This document shows, in pieces, positions 39,256-48,302 of a stretch of 64,000 bases of DNA. Numbering within the stretch: the first letter of the stretch is position 1; the number at the start of each line of letters is the position of its first letter. Under the pieces are notes generated by a model that was not told where the DNA came from, did no database searches, and saw nothing but the letters and a program-made list of their open reading frames with translations. This stretch comes from a virus. Made by a program: the position numbers and the translations under genes. Location of the stretch: positions 1 through 64,000 of IMG/VR virus record IMGVR_UViG_3300045963_000147; one strand, written 5' to 3'.

Positions 39256-41445
39256 ATGCTGCTGACGCTACTTCAGCTAGATCTTGCGACAGCCGGCGGT
39301 GGCGCTGCCGCCCTGGCCGCTACGCCCGCAGCCGTCGCCACGGCCACGTCAGCCCTGTCGACGTCGATCACCCTTGTCGCCGCGCCCGCAGCCGTCGCCA
39401 CGGCCACGTCAGCCCTGTCGACGTCGATCACCCTTGTCGCCGCGCCTACCGCCGCAGCGACTGCCACCGCAGCGCTGACGACGAGCATCAAGCTCGCCGC
39501 GACTCCAGCAGCCGTCGCCACGGCCACGACGGCGCTGTCGACTGCCATCAAACTCGCCGCTGCGCCCGCAGCCGCAGCGTCCGCCACCTCGGCACTGACG
39601 ACGGCCATCAAGCTCGCCGCAGCACCTGCTGCTGTCGCAACCGCCACCTCGGACCTCACGGCGAGCGGTGCGGCTGCGCAGGCGCGCATCACGTGGCTTC
39701 AGATCGCGCCGTCCGCACCCGCAGCGGCGCTGGCAGCTACCCCGTCTTCATCGGCGACGGCCACAGCGGCACTGACGACAAGCATTACTCTCGCCGCCGC
39801 ACCCGCAGCCGTTGCGACTGCCACCTCGGCCCTGACCGCGTCGATCCAGCTCGCCGCCGCACCCGCAGCCGTTGCGACTGCCACCTCGGCCCTGACCGCG
39901 TCGATCCAGCTCGCCGCCGCACCCGCAGCCGTTGCGACTGCCACCTCGGCCCTGACCGCGTCGATCCAGCTCGCCGCCGCGCCCGCAGCCGTGGCCACGG
40001 CAACATCGGCTCTGTCGACGGCCATCACCATGGCGGCTGCGCCCGCAGCCGTTGCGACATCGACCGCAGCCATCACCACCGCGATCCAGCTCGCGACCAG
40101 CCCGGCAGCAGTCGCTACGGCCACTGCTGCGTTCGCTGGCGGTGCTGCGGCTCTCGCTGCCGATGCCGCTGCTGCCGCGACGGCCGCCGCTGCACTCAGC
40201 ACGACGATCACCCTGGCTGCGGCCCCAGCGGCTGCGGCTACGGCCACGGCCACGCTGACCAGCACCTCGGCCGCGCTGGCGAGTGCCGCCCAGGCTCAGG
40301 CCTCGGCGACCTCAGCCCTCACCACGGCGATCACCCTCGCCGCGAATGCCCAGGCCCAGGCAACTGCCGTCGCAGCGATGGCCGGCAACGCGGCAGCGCT
40401 GGCCTCGGACGCCGCTGCCACGGCAACAGGCGCTGCCGCCCTGACGACGGCGATCAGGCTCGCTGCCGCGCCCGCAGCCACCTCGACGGCCGCGGGCACG
40501 ATCATCGGCTCTGCCGCAGCCCTGGCCGCTGCACCCGCAGCCCAGGCGACGGGCACTGCCGCGCTGACGACAGCGATCCAGCTCGCAGCCACTGCTGCTG
40601 CCCAGGCGACCGCCACCCCGACGCTGACCTCGACGAGCGCCGCCCTGGCAGCGGCAGCAGCGGGGCAGGGCACGGCCACGGGTGCCCTGACGACGGTCAT
40701 CGCCCTGGTGGCTGCGCCTGCTGCCGTAGCGACCTCGACCGCAGCCCTGACCGCGCCGGTAGGCTTCAACGCAGCGCCTGCTGCCTCGGCCACCGCCACC
40801 GCTGCGCTGACGGCCAGCATCCGCCTCGCAGCCGCGCCTGCGGCTGTGGCGACGGTCACGGTCGACCTCACGGCTCTGCGCCCGATCAACGCCACACCAG
40901 CGGCGAGCGCAACGGCCACCGCTGCGCTGACGACGAGCATCCGGGTCGTTGCCGCGCCGGCAGCGTCGTCGTCTGCCACTGGCGCCCTGACGACGAGCAT
41001 CCGCTTCGTTGCCCAGGCCCAGGCCCAGGCGACAACCACTGGGACCGTTTCCGGTCTGGCAGCGAGCTTCGCTGCCTCGGCCATCGCCCAGGCCCAGGCC
41101 ACGGCAGCGCTGACGACGAACATCACGATGCGCGCGGCGGCAGCGAGCGCAGTCGCAGCCACGGCCACGCTGTTGACCCAACTGCGCTTCAACGCCGCTG
41201 CCACCGCCCAGGCGACCGTGCTGAACGCCTACCTCGGCACCGGCAGCGCGACGCAGACCGACCGCATCTACACGGTCATTCCGGAGCTGCGCAGCTACCT
41301 GCTGCCCGCCGAGAACCGCATCAGCACAGTCGAGCCCGAGCAGCGCAGCCTACTGCTCGCCGCAGAGGACCGGACCGAACACATCGTCGCGGAGGACCGC
41401 GTCTTTGATGCGCCCATCGTGCTGCGCACCCTGACACCCCACTGA
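39256..41445 (+). CDS. Ala/Thr-rich repeat protein, probable tail fibre or stalk
   Basis: The product has 729 residues. Some 30 tandem units of about 20 residues (consensus SALTTSIxLAAAPAAVATAT) run from about residue 15 to 640. Each unit has alternating polar and small hydrophobic residues, as in beta-helical or extended helical fibres. The C-terminal part (about 650-729) is different: it has TDRIYTVIPELRSYLLPAEN and two further acidic copies (STVEPEQRSLLLAAEDRTEH). At DNA level the repeat is partly exact. It probably forms a long stalk whose length can vary. Confidence 0.7.
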   Translation: MLLTLLQLDLATAGGGAAALAATPAAVATATSALSTSITLVAAPAAVATATSALSTSITLVAAPTAAATATAALTTSIKLAATPAAVATATTALSTAIKLAAAPAAAASATSALTTAIKLAAAPAAVATATSDLTASGAAAQARITWLQIAPSAPAAALAATPSSSATATAALTTSITLAAAPAAVATATSALTASIQLAAAPAAVATATSALTASIQLAAAPAAVATATSALTASIQLAAAPAAVATATSALSTAITMAAAPAAVATSTAAITTAIQLATSPAAVATATAAFAGGAAALAADAAAAATAAAALSTTITLAAAPAAAATATATLTSTSAALASAAQAQASATSALTTAITLAANAQAQATAVAAMAGNAAALASDAAATATGAAALTTAIRLAAAPAATSTAAGTIIGSAAALAAAPAAQATGTAALTTAIQLAATAAAQATATPTLTSTSAALAAAAAGQGTATGALTTVIALVAAPAAVATSTAALTAPVGFNAAPAASATATAALTASIRLAAAPAAVATVTVDLTALRPINATPAASATATAALTTSIRVVAAPAASSSATGALTTSIRFVAQAQAQATTTGTVSGLAASFAASAIAQAQATAALTTNITMRAAAASAVAATATLLTQLRFNAAATAQATVLNAYLGTGSATQTDRIYTVIPELRSYLLPAENRISTVEPEQRSLLLAAEDRTEHIVAEDRVFDAPIVLRTLTPH
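39791..39990 (+). repeat. Exact 60-bp tandem repeats inside the Ala-rich gene
   Basis: The 60-base unit starting TCGCCGCCGCACCCGCAGCC occurs in three identical copies plus partial ones. A second pair of exact 60-base units lies at about 39323-39442. The identity despite freedom at third codon positions shows very recent duplication. Confidence 0.85.
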
Positions 41446-41452
41446 GGACGCC

Positions 41453-41758
41453 ATGACCGAAACCTACGTCACCGTCGCTGGCAAGCCGACGATCATCAAA
41501 GACCCGAACGCGGTCCTCGACTACACGTTCAACTTCACGGACTGGCTCGCCACGGTGGGCGACACGATCACCTCCGTGACGTTCCCGAACACCGTCGGCG
41601 TCACCGTCGCGGGGAGCGGCATCGTGGCTGGAGCAAAGGTCGCTGTCTGGGTCTCAGGCGGCACGGCCGGCTCACCGGCCTCAGTCACCGCCCGCATCGT
41701 GACCGTCGGTGGCCGCACCGACGACCGCACCATCTACTTCAAGATCAAGGAGCGATGA
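41453..41758 (+). CDS. Phage fibre-tail adaptor-like protein
   Basis: The product has 101 residues (MTETYVTVAGKPTIIKDPNA...). The segment KDPNAVLDYTFNFTDWLATV with GDTITSVTF and later GGTAGSPASVTARIVTVGG is characteristic of small adaptor proteins linking fibres to tails. It starts 7 bases after the repeat protein, which supports that role. Confidence 0.65.
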   Translation: MTETYVTVAGKPTIIKDPNAVLDYTFNFTDWLATVGDTITSVTFPNTVGVTVAGSGIVAGAKVAVWVSGGTAGSPASVTARIVTVGGRTDDRTIYFKIKER

Positions 41759-41759
41759 A

Positions 41760-42038
41760 ATGACTCTCGACCACGAAGACGGTTGGCACCTCGATAAAAA
41801 GGTACCGATCAGCATCATCGCAGCCATGCTCGTTCAGCTTGCCGCTGCGCTGTGGTTTGTCTCCAAGCTCGACGCCCGCGTCATCGCACTGGAGACAGCA
41901 CTGATCGCACAGCACGAGCGCGACGCGCTCCAGGACAAGGCAAGCAACGATTCCGACACGCTGATACGGATGCAGCTCACGCGCATCGACGACAAGCTGG
42001 ACCGATTGCTTGCCGGCGCACAGAGGAACAAGCCATGA
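41760..42038 (+). CDS. Single-span membrane protein of lysis cluster
   Basis: The product has 92 residues from ATG 41760 (MTLDHEDGWHLDKKVPISII). One membrane segment (about residues 16-35, ISIIAAMLVQLAAALWFVS) is followed by a coiled coil with HERDALQDKASNDSDTLIRM and IDDKLDRLLAGAQR. This layout fits an inner-membrane spanin-like or holin accessory protein. Its stop overlaps the lysozyme start (ATGA). Confidence 0.7.
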   Translation: MTLDHEDGWHLDKKVPISIIAAMLVQLAAALWFVSKLDARVIALETALIAQHERDALQDKASNDSDTLIRMQLTRIDDKLDRLLAGAQRNKP

Positions 42039-42466
42039 GCCTCGCCAAGATGCTCGAAGACGAAGAAGGGCGCAAGGGCAGCGCCTATCAGGACAGCCTC
42101 GGGTTCTGGACCATCGGCATCGGCCGGCTGATCGACGCACGCAAAGGCGGGCGTTTGACCGATGACGAAATCGACTATCTACTTGCGAACGACATCAGAG
42201 AGAAGACCGCGGAGTGCCGTGCAGCTATCGACTGGTTCGACGAGCTGGATGCACCGCGCCAGGAGGTCCTCGTCGGCATGGCCTTCCAGATGGGCGTCGC
42301 CGGGCTGATGCAGTTTCACCAGACGCTGGCCTACATGCGCGATCAGCGCTGGGCTCAGGCCGCTGGTCAGATGCTTGCGAGCACGTGGGCAAAGCAGACA
42401 CCCGCCCGTGCTCAGCGGATGGCCCACCAGATCGAAACAGGAGAACGTCAATGGCCTTCGACATAA
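42035..42466 (+). CDS. Endolysin, T4 lysozyme type (GH24)
   Basis: The product has 143 residues. The catalytic triad occupies the same numbers as in T4 lysozyme: Glu11 (EDEEGRKGS), Asp20 (AYQDSLGFW) and Thr26 (WTIGIG). The rest follows the family (QEVLVGMAFQMGVAGLMQFH, AQRMAHQIETGERQW). It hydrolyses peptidoglycan at lysis. No signal peptide is seen, so it should depend on a holin from its neighbours. Confidence 0.93.
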   Translation: MSLAKMLEDEEGRKGSAYQDSLGFWTIGIGRLIDARKGGRLTDDEIDYLLANDIREKTAECRAAIDWFDELDAPRQEVLVGMAFQMGVAGLMQFHQTLAYMRDQRWAQAAGQMLASTWAKQTPARAQRMAHQIETGERQWPST

Positions 42467-43014
42467 AGACAGCCCTCGCGGGCATTGCTCCGACCATCGC
42501 CACCATGCTCGGCGGGCCGCTGGCCGGCACTGCCGTGGCTGCGCTGGAGAGCGCCCTCGGGCTGAGCCCTGGCGCCGGCGCCGACGAGGTGACGAAGGCT
42601 GTGTCCGCCGGCATGACGCCCGACGCCATCGCGGCTGTACGCAAGGCCGACCAGGAGCATGCCGAGAAGCTCAAGCAGCAGGACATCGACGTCCTGAAGC
42701 TCAACCAGGACTACTCGAAGGCGATGGTGGAAGCCGCCAACGCCAACCAGGACAGCGCCCGCAAAGCCAACGTGGCTGGGGGAGTGCAGATGCCGTTGTT
42801 CTGGTTGTCCTTGTTCCTCCTGGCCATCGGCTTGGGCGCCGAAGGGTTCGTGCTGTTCCATGGCGTGCCAGACAACGTCCACGACATTGTCATCGGCCGG
42901 ATACTCGGTCTGCTCGATGCTGTCGTGATGATGGTGCTGGGCTACTGGTACGGCACCACGAACGGCAGCGCGCAAAAGACGGACCTCCTGGCCGCAAGCT
43001 CGCCACCGAAATGA
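42451..43014 (+). CDS. Probable holin-type membrane protein
   Basis: The product has 187 residues from ATG 42451 with AGGAG upstream, overlapping the lysozyme by 16 bases. It starts MAFDIKTALAGIAPTIATML and has a helical middle. Two membrane segments lie near residues 113-133 (PLFWLSLFLLAIGLGAEGFV) and 145-165 (RILGLLDAVVMMVLGYWYG), then a polar tail. It is the best holin candidate in the cluster. Similar two-span proteins follow endolysin genes in many phages. Confidence 0.7.
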   Translation: MAFDIKTALAGIAPTIATMLGGPLAGTAVAALESALGLSPGAGADEVTKAVSAGMTPDAIAAVRKADQEHAEKLKQQDIDVLKLNQDYSKAMVEAANANQDSARKANVAGGVQMPLFWLSLFLLAIGLGAEGFVLFHGVPDNVHDIVIGRILGLLDAVVMMVLGYWYGTTNGSAQKTDLLAASSPPK

Positions 43015-43172
43015 AGAACATGCGGCATCGGCCATGGCAGGGATGCCGCCGCTGTACGGAACCATCGACCGTTACCCAATCCCTGCCACTGTGGGCGGGG
43101 CTGTTCCCTTGTCAGCTTCGCCCACACCCACGGTTCTAACCTCTACAATCGACCGAACTTAGAAAGACCGCC
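43015..43172 (+). promoter_or_regulatory. Hairpin and promoter-like motif after lysis genes
   Basis: GCGGCATC and GATGCCGC pair (43022-43049) just after the holin stop. CTACAATCGACCGAACTTAG (43144-43163) then precedes the next ATG (43173). TACAAT is a fair -10 hexamer, and the GAACTTAG end matches the sites at 31875 and 34805. This suggests that the tail genes downstream have their own promoter. Confidence 0.5.
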
Positions 43173-43601
43173 ATGGCAAACGCACTCTATGGGCTCGGCA
43201 AGCAGAAGCTGCTCAGTAGCACCTCTGCCATCAGCCTGGACACCGACACCATCAAGGCCTGCTTAGTCACCACCAGCTACATCCCGAATCTGGCCACGGA
43301 CGAGTTCTACACGTCCATCTCAGCGTACTTGGCTGGCGGGGCCAGCGCGACGATGAACACACAGACAATGGGCACCAAGACCATCACGCTGGGCGTCTTC
43401 GATGCGGCCGACCTGACGTTTCCGGCGGTGACTGCCGCGGTGGTGGCCAAGTACGTCGTGATCTGGAAAGACACCGGCACCGCCGGCACGTCGCCGCTGC
43501 TTGCGTGCATTGACACGATCACGGGCTTTCCGCTGACCACGAATGGCGGCGACGTGACCGTACAGTGGGACAACGGCGCATACAAAATCTTTAGCCTGTA
43601 A
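43173..43601 (+). CDS. Hypothetical structural protein
   Basis: The product has 142 residues (MANALYGLGKQKLLSSTSAI...). LDTDTIKACLVTTSYIPNLA, then ISAYLAGGASATM and AAVVAKYVVIWKDTGTAGTS, mark it as a member of a widespread family of small phage tail or fibre-related proteins. It has its own promoter-like element. Function is inferred from position. Confidence 0.65.
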   Translation: MANALYGLGKQKLLSSTSAISLDTDTIKACLVTTSYIPNLATDEFYTSISAYLAGGASATMNTQTMGTKTITLGVFDAADLTFPAVTAAVVAKYVVIWKDTGTAGTSPLLACIDTITGFPLTTNGGDVTVQWDNGAYKIFSL

Positions 43602-43610
43602 GCCGGTGAC

Positions 43611-44360
43611 ATGGCCCTCATAGCGTCGGGGTGGGCTGGCACAAACTTCGGCACGGCGGCGATCTTGCCGATCGCCGTCGGGTTTGTTTCAAGCGCTTTC
43701 GGCACTCCGAAGTTCGGCACGACAGGCATCGCCACTGCGATCCACGCAACGACATTCGGCGCCGCCACCGCGCCACCCTACGCTACACCGATCAACAGCA
43801 CGGTGTTCGGCCTGCCGAATTCGCCGTACTTGCAGACCGGCACCGTTTCTGGGATCGCCAGCACCGCGCTCGGCTCACCCCGACTCAACACGCGCTGCTA
43901 CGCCGCCACGATCACGCCTAACACGGTCGTGTCGCGGGCCTACACCGCGACGAATCGGACGGCAATGGCATCGGGGGCGACAAGCACGCTCTTCAGTACG
44001 CCGACCGCCACCGGGCGGCGCTCCGGGGGCTTGGGCACCCTGACCGCAACAGGCGGCTTCAGCGCCAGCGCGTTCGGCACTCCCGTTGCCGCAGTGGCGC
44101 AGAGCGCGAGCGTGAACGCGATCTACAGCACGAGTTTCGGTGCGCCAACGTCGCGCGGCGGGCGGGTGGCTACCGGTTTCAACAGGACGCGGATGGGGAC
44201 CCAACACAGAGCGGTATCGGTCATCGGTGCGAAGTACGCCAGCGGGTTCATTGTCGGCAACTTCGGGACGCCGGCCGGCGCGATCAGGGACCGCGCAACC
44301 GCGATGGAGCCGACGGTCAGGTTCGGGACGCCGCTGCTGACAAGGAGCACCACATGCTGA
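43611..44360 (+). CDS. Fibre-like protein with FG(T/S)P repeats
   Basis: The product has 249 residues. A short FGTP-like sequence occurs repeatedly (SSAFGTPKFGTT, STVFGLPNS, TALGSPR, LFSTPTATG, SAFGTPVAA, SFGAPTS, GNFGTPAGA, RFGTPLLTR), spaced by 15-25 residues, with Thr/Ala-rich spacers. Each repeat probably forms a turn in an extended beta structure. It is likely a tail fibre or tip component. Confidence 0.6.
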   Translation: MALIASGWAGTNFGTAAILPIAVGFVSSAFGTPKFGTTGIATAIHATTFGAATAPPYATPINSTVFGLPNSPYLQTGTVSGIASTALGSPRLNTRCYAATITPNTVVSRAYTATNRTAMASGATSTLFSTPTATGRRSGGLGTLTATGGFSASAFGTPVAAVAQSASVNAIYSTSFGAPTSRGGRVATGFNRTRMGTQHRAVSVIGAKYASGFIVGNFGTPAGAIRDRATAMEPTVRFGTPLLTRSTTC

Positions 44361-45526
44361 CTTTCAAGGCCTTCACGGGCATCAACAACGCACAGCCCAC
44401 ACACCGGTTGGGCACCAGCGAGCTGACGGCGGCGCTCAACGTGGACGTGGGGCTGTCGGGCGAGGTGTCGCGACGTGCGGGCTACTCGCAGCTCTACGGG
44501 ACGTGTCACAAGAATCTCTGGCAGGCCAACGGGTTCAAGCTGGCCACCATCGCTGGCAACGACCTATACGCCATCAGCCCGTCGTGGGCCTACACCCTGG
44601 TGTCAGCGTCGTTGGGCACTTCGCGGGTCTGGTACTGCAACCTGCCCGACGGGCGTACCACCTTCAGCAACGGTGCCATCAACGGCATCACGAGTGGCGG
44701 CGCATCCGTTGGCTGGGGCGTCCCGATCCCCACCAGCTTGGGCGCGATTGCCGACGTGTCCGGTTCGCTGTTTGCCGGCGACTACCAGTACCAGTTGACC
44801 TACCGGCGCACGGCGGACGGCCTGGAGAGCGGGCCGCTGTACTCCAACCCGAACACGATCACGGCTGGTGGCATCGCGCTGACCGGCCTCCCTACCCTGA
44901 CCGGGCACACGATCAACGTCTACATCACCGGGCACAACGGTGGCACGGCCTACTACGCGGGCAACACCGCGACGAGCACGTTCAGCTACACCGGCACCAA
45001 TGCCACGCTCGTGAAACCCTGCCGCACCGAGATGCTGTCCCCTGCACCCGTCGGCACAGTGACGGCTTTCTGGCGCGGCCGTGTGCTGGTCGCGCAGGGC
45101 TCGGTCTTGCGGGCGTCGATGGCGGGCCGCTGGCAGCACTTCAACATGCGCCGCGACTTCAAGCAGTTCAGCGCGCCGATCACGTTGATTCAGCCCGTCG
45201 ACGGCGGCATCTTCGTTGGCACGACCAAGGAGCTGTGCTTCTTGGCCGGAACCGAGTTCGACAAGCTCACCTACGTTCAGGTTATCAACGGCTCGACGGT
45301 GTTGGGCAGTGGGGTCACTGTGCGCGGCGAGCTGCTTAAACAGGGCGAGGGCGCTGGCCTGGGCAGCGCGATGGTCTGCATCGCCGACAGCGTGGTGGTG
45401 GCCGGCTTTAGCGACGGCCAGATCGTGCGGCTGACAGAGGGGCGCTACAGCACGGCGGTTACCGAAGTTGCCGCGACCTTCCGTATGAACGGCCGTATCC
45501 CGCAGTACATCGCTGTTCCGCAATGA
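44354..45526 (+). CDS. Structural protein, beta-propeller-like
   Basis: The product has 390 residues, strand-rich. It has AAL-NVDVGLSGEVSRRAGYS near the start, then repeats such as GNDLYAISPSWAYTLVSASL, DYQYQLTYRRTADGLESGPL and VDGGIFVGTTKELCFLAGTE. The last resemble blades of a propeller in tail tubular proteins of podoviruses. It overlaps the previous gene slightly and is coupled to the next (ATGA). Confidence 0.6.
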   Translation: MLTFKAFTGINNAQPTHRLGTSELTAALNVDVGLSGEVSRRAGYSQLYGTCHKNLWQANGFKLATIAGNDLYAISPSWAYTLVSASLGTSRVWYCNLPDGRTTFSNGAINGITSGGASVGWGVPIPTSLGAIADVSGSLFAGDYQYQLTYRRTADGLESGPLYSNPNTITAGGIALTGLPTLTGHTINVYITGHNGGTAYYAGNTATSTFSYTGTNATLVKPCRTEMLSPAPVGTVTAFWRGRVLVAQGSVLRASMAGRWQHFNMRRDFKQFSAPITLIQPVDGGIFVGTTKELCFLAGTEFDKLTYVQVINGSTVLGSGVTVRGELLKQGEGAGLGSAMVCIADSVVVAGFSDGQIVRLTEGRYSTAVTEVAATFRMNGRIPQYIAVPQ

Positions 45527-47868
45527 CGCTGTTCAACCAGAACTGGGCCTCCTTCGACGGCGTGCCGATCACCGGTCGCACCCCGACGAACTTGCGCATC
45601 CACTCCGAAACGGGCCAACCGCTGACGCCCGAGCAGCAGGGCGCGGTGGCGCACGCTTTCAAACTGTTCTGCGACGCAGTCAAACTCTCGTCGGCCCCGG
45701 ACGCTTTCCACGTCCAGCACCGCATCCTGGCCGACGGCTCGCGCGTGCAGATGAACGCAAACACCGGCATCTTCACCGTGGACGTGTGGCCGAACACCGG
45801 CGGCCCGAAGCAGGGCGTGTTTCGCGGATTCGTCATCAAACCAAAATCAGTTGGGGGCGTACCGTTCACCTGGGCGCCTGTTTCTACGTTACTGAAGGTA
45901 GTTGGCTTCTGGAAGAAGTGGATAAACAACTACAGGCCCGATAAACTGCCGGTCGGCCCGACGTACTGGGTCGATACGACTAAATACACAAAAGAGGCTG
46001 TGCCGGTCTCAGAAGATTACCCGTATTGCGACGTCTACACATTGAGCAAAGGCACGGTGTACCGCAACGACATTCCACGATTTACAGTGGCTGGTGGTAC
46101 GTCGGGTGTTCCGATCTATTTCAGTTCGCTTGCGGACAATCGCGCGCTGTTCGATGCCAGCGATAGCGGGCTGAAACATTTCGCTACCGTTTCCGGGGTA
46201 CCGACAGCCGTACCGTTGTGGGCCAGAGATACTGCACTAGCACCGCACGTAGTCGGTTATCTCTACTTAGCCGGCGCGCGCTACACACTCCTGTCGCAAG
46301 TCCTTTCATACTTAAATATCCTGGTAACGCCAGCAGGCGCGTGTCAGTTTTATCGAGCCGACCTCGTCCTCCAGGAGACGAGCCCATGGTACACAGTTTC
46401 GCCGACGTACTTTTACCAGATCAACGTACCGGGCGATCTGTCTGGCACCGGCGGATATACATCCTCAACAACGGCGGTGCCCGACGCGCCGTGGGTTCCG
46501 ATCGCCGACCCAGAAGCCAATGTTACTTGGTGGCAGTATGACAATAGTCCGGCCAGCGGATTCCTGAGAAAAATATACGGAACGAGGGTGTCTACTTCAG
46601 ACCTCTTAGGCACCTACGTCTATAACAAGTCACCTTTCAGCCCAGACGAGACCTTCGATATTTATGCGGACATGAGTGCGGTTATCCAGAGGGGATTGAC
46701 GATCCAGTCCAAGCTCGTTCAGGGAACGGCGAACTGGTATAACTTATGGGACGGACCGTTAGGTATTTGGGGCACGTACGGAAATTTATTTTCTACTTTC
46801 GCCGACTCCCTCTCTTACCAAGCGCACGAGGTTCCACCCGGAGGGGGTGTGATTTCTCCTGGCGCCACCGTCACTCTTGCGGCCCAGCAGGTCGGCGGTA
46901 AACTTGTGAACTTCGACTGGTCGATGTCCGCGGCACAAATAACGGACGTCGGTGAAATATTTCGCACAGAGACTCAGCATGACTACACCTATGTTGAGTC
47001 TACCTCGTACGAGCTTTATTCTAATGCCCCACCAGCAACATATAGCGCCGGTAACGGGTCTGGATATTACGTCCCGCCGACCTACTATTTCGCGGTCATC
47101 CCATTAGACAACCTCGTGCATATCACGCAGTCCTACCGAACCCCGTATACCAGGGTGGACAGGACCGAGAAGTACAGTGCCGCTGGCAGTGCCAAGGATT
47201 ACATTTACTACGACAGTAAAAATCGCGTCAGTGTATTCTTCGAAAGTATCCTCACTGCATCGTCGTCCGCAGCTACCACTACCATCGACAGCGTGACGAC
47301 GTCAGACTCGCTGACCATGAGTTTTAGGCTGGACGTGAAAGTCCGTCTCGAAAGCCCACAGCTCAGCGCTCATTCAAACACTCTGAGCTTCAGATTCACT
47401 AATTTAGCGCTGTCGCCCAGGACTATCGCGCCGGCTGACCTCAGTTTCGGCTCCAGTAATTTCGCTTGGAAGCACGTCACCCCAATTAAGGTATTTCCGA
47501 TTTTCACACCGAAGTGGTTTGAGCAAGGCCTTTGCCCCTACCTCGCGTACACCACAGCCGCTGAAAACGAGTACGCATACTCGCACGGTATTCCAACAAT
47601 GCCTCGCCTCACAGCGTCTTTCCGGCTGCAAGCGTTGTTTATCGCCCGTTCCGATTTCGCCCCCATACCCGATCTTGGCGGCGCCACCCAAGTGCAGCTT
47701 CCCATGATGGAGCAAATGCTGGGACAATACGTCCCTATCTACCGGGGTATTTTTGCCGCCCTCGAATCGACGCCGTTCATCCTCAACGCATCAACGCCCG
47801 ACAACCTGCTGCACGAACACATCGGCATTACCGACCCTGACCCGCACTCGGAGTTCTACCGCACATGA
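45523..47868 (+). CDS. Large tail protein with AT-rich inner segment
   Basis: The product has 781 residues. The first ~100 residues and the last ~30 are encoded by GC-rich DNA, but the inner part (about 45840-47750) is AT-richer with rare codons (ATA, TTA, AGA) and more Tyr, Lys, Asn and Phe. The inner part has strand-rich segments (YQINVPGDLSGTGGYTSSTT). It is probably an exchangeable receptor-contact or tail domain acquired by recombination. No family was recognised. Confidence 0.65.
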   Translation: MTLFNQNWASFDGVPITGRTPTNLRIHSETGQPLTPEQQGAVAHAFKLFCDAVKLSSAPDAFHVQHRILADGSRVQMNANTGIFTVDVWPNTGGPKQGVFRGFVIKPKSVGGVPFTWAPVSTLLKVVGFWKKWINNYRPDKLPVGPTYWVDTTKYTKEAVPVSEDYPYCDVYTLSKGTVYRNDIPRFTVAGGTSGVPIYFSSLADNRALFDASDSGLKHFATVSGVPTAVPLWARDTALAPHVVGYLYLAGARYTLLSQVLSYLNILVTPAGACQFYRADLVLQETSPWYTVSPTYFYQINVPGDLSGTGGYTSSTTAVPDAPWVPIADPEANVTWWQYDNSPASGFLRKIYGTRVSTSDLLGTYVYNKSPFSPDETFDIYADMSAVIQRGLTIQSKLVQGTANWYNLWDGPLGIWGTYGNLFSTFADSLSYQAHEVPPGGGVISPGATVTLAAQQVGGKLVNFDWSMSAAQITDVGEIFRTETQHDYTYVESTSYELYSNAPPATYSAGNGSGYYVPPTYYFAVIPLDNLVHITQSYRTPYTRVDRTEKYSAAGSAKDYIYYDSKNRVSVFFESILTASSSAATTTIDSVTTSDSLTMSFRLDVKVRLESPQLSAHSNTLSFRFTNLALSPRTIAPADLSFGSSNFAWKHVTPIKVFPIFTPKWFEQGLCPYLAYTTAAENEYAYSHGIPTMPRLTASFRLQALFIARSDFAPIPDLGGATQVQLPMMEQMLGQYVPIYRGIFAALESTPFILNASTPDNLLHEHIGITDPDPHSEFYRT

Positions 47869-48302
47869 ACACCATCGTCGTCAACACGCTTACTGGCGCT
47901 GTGTCGGAGTACGACTTCAGTTTCCAGTCCATCACCGATACGCACGCCGGCTCGGCGCTGGGTCTGTATGCGTTGGGTGGCGACCTTGACGTGTTGGCAC
48001 CGGTCATCGCCAACGTGGTGACAGGCCGCACGCTGCTGGACGAGTCGGCCAAGAAAACCCTGGACATGTTGTACTTCTCGATGACCGGCAGCGGGGTCAG
48101 TACAGCCGGCGTCTACACTGAGTCGACGAGCTACAGCTACCAATTCGCGGTGCGCGCAGCCGGTGAGTCGCGCTGCAAACCGGGCCGCGGTATCCGTGAG
48201 AACTATTTTGGCTTCGGCTACAGCAATACCGATGGTGCAGCTTTCAGCATTGACCGGATCGAAGTGCTCGTAAACGTATCGCCCAAACGAAAGGTCGCAT
48301 AA
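47865..48302 (+). CDS. Hypothetical structural protein
   Basis: The product has 145 residues (MNTIVVNTLTGAVSEYDFSF...), strand-rich. It has QSITDTHAGSALGLYALGGD in the first third and a basic end (NVSPKRKVA). It overlaps the preceding stop (ATGA), and its 3' end touches the next ATG. It may be a tail accessory subunit of the large protein before it. Confidence 0.55.
   Translation: MNTIVVNTLTGAVSEYDFSFQSITDTHAGSALGLYALGGDLDVLAPVIANVVTGRTLLDESAKKTLDMLYFSMTGSGVSTAGVYTESTSYSYQFAVRAAGESRCKPGRGIRENYFGFGYSNTDGAAFSIDRIEVLVNVSPKRKVA

Noticed and set aside
39693-41408. Second rightward frame of 571 codons in the Ala-rich gene
   Set aside because: It arises from the same repeats read in another phase (Arg, Asp, Gly, His-rich). 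The Ala/Thr frame starts and ends in step with its neighbours and is the likely one.
39256-41445. CRISPR array, because of regular 60-bp repeats
   Set aside because: The repeats have no unique spacers, keep a reading frame throughout, and code for a 20-residue unit. No cas genes are near; the RecB/Cas4-like nuclease belongs to the replication set.
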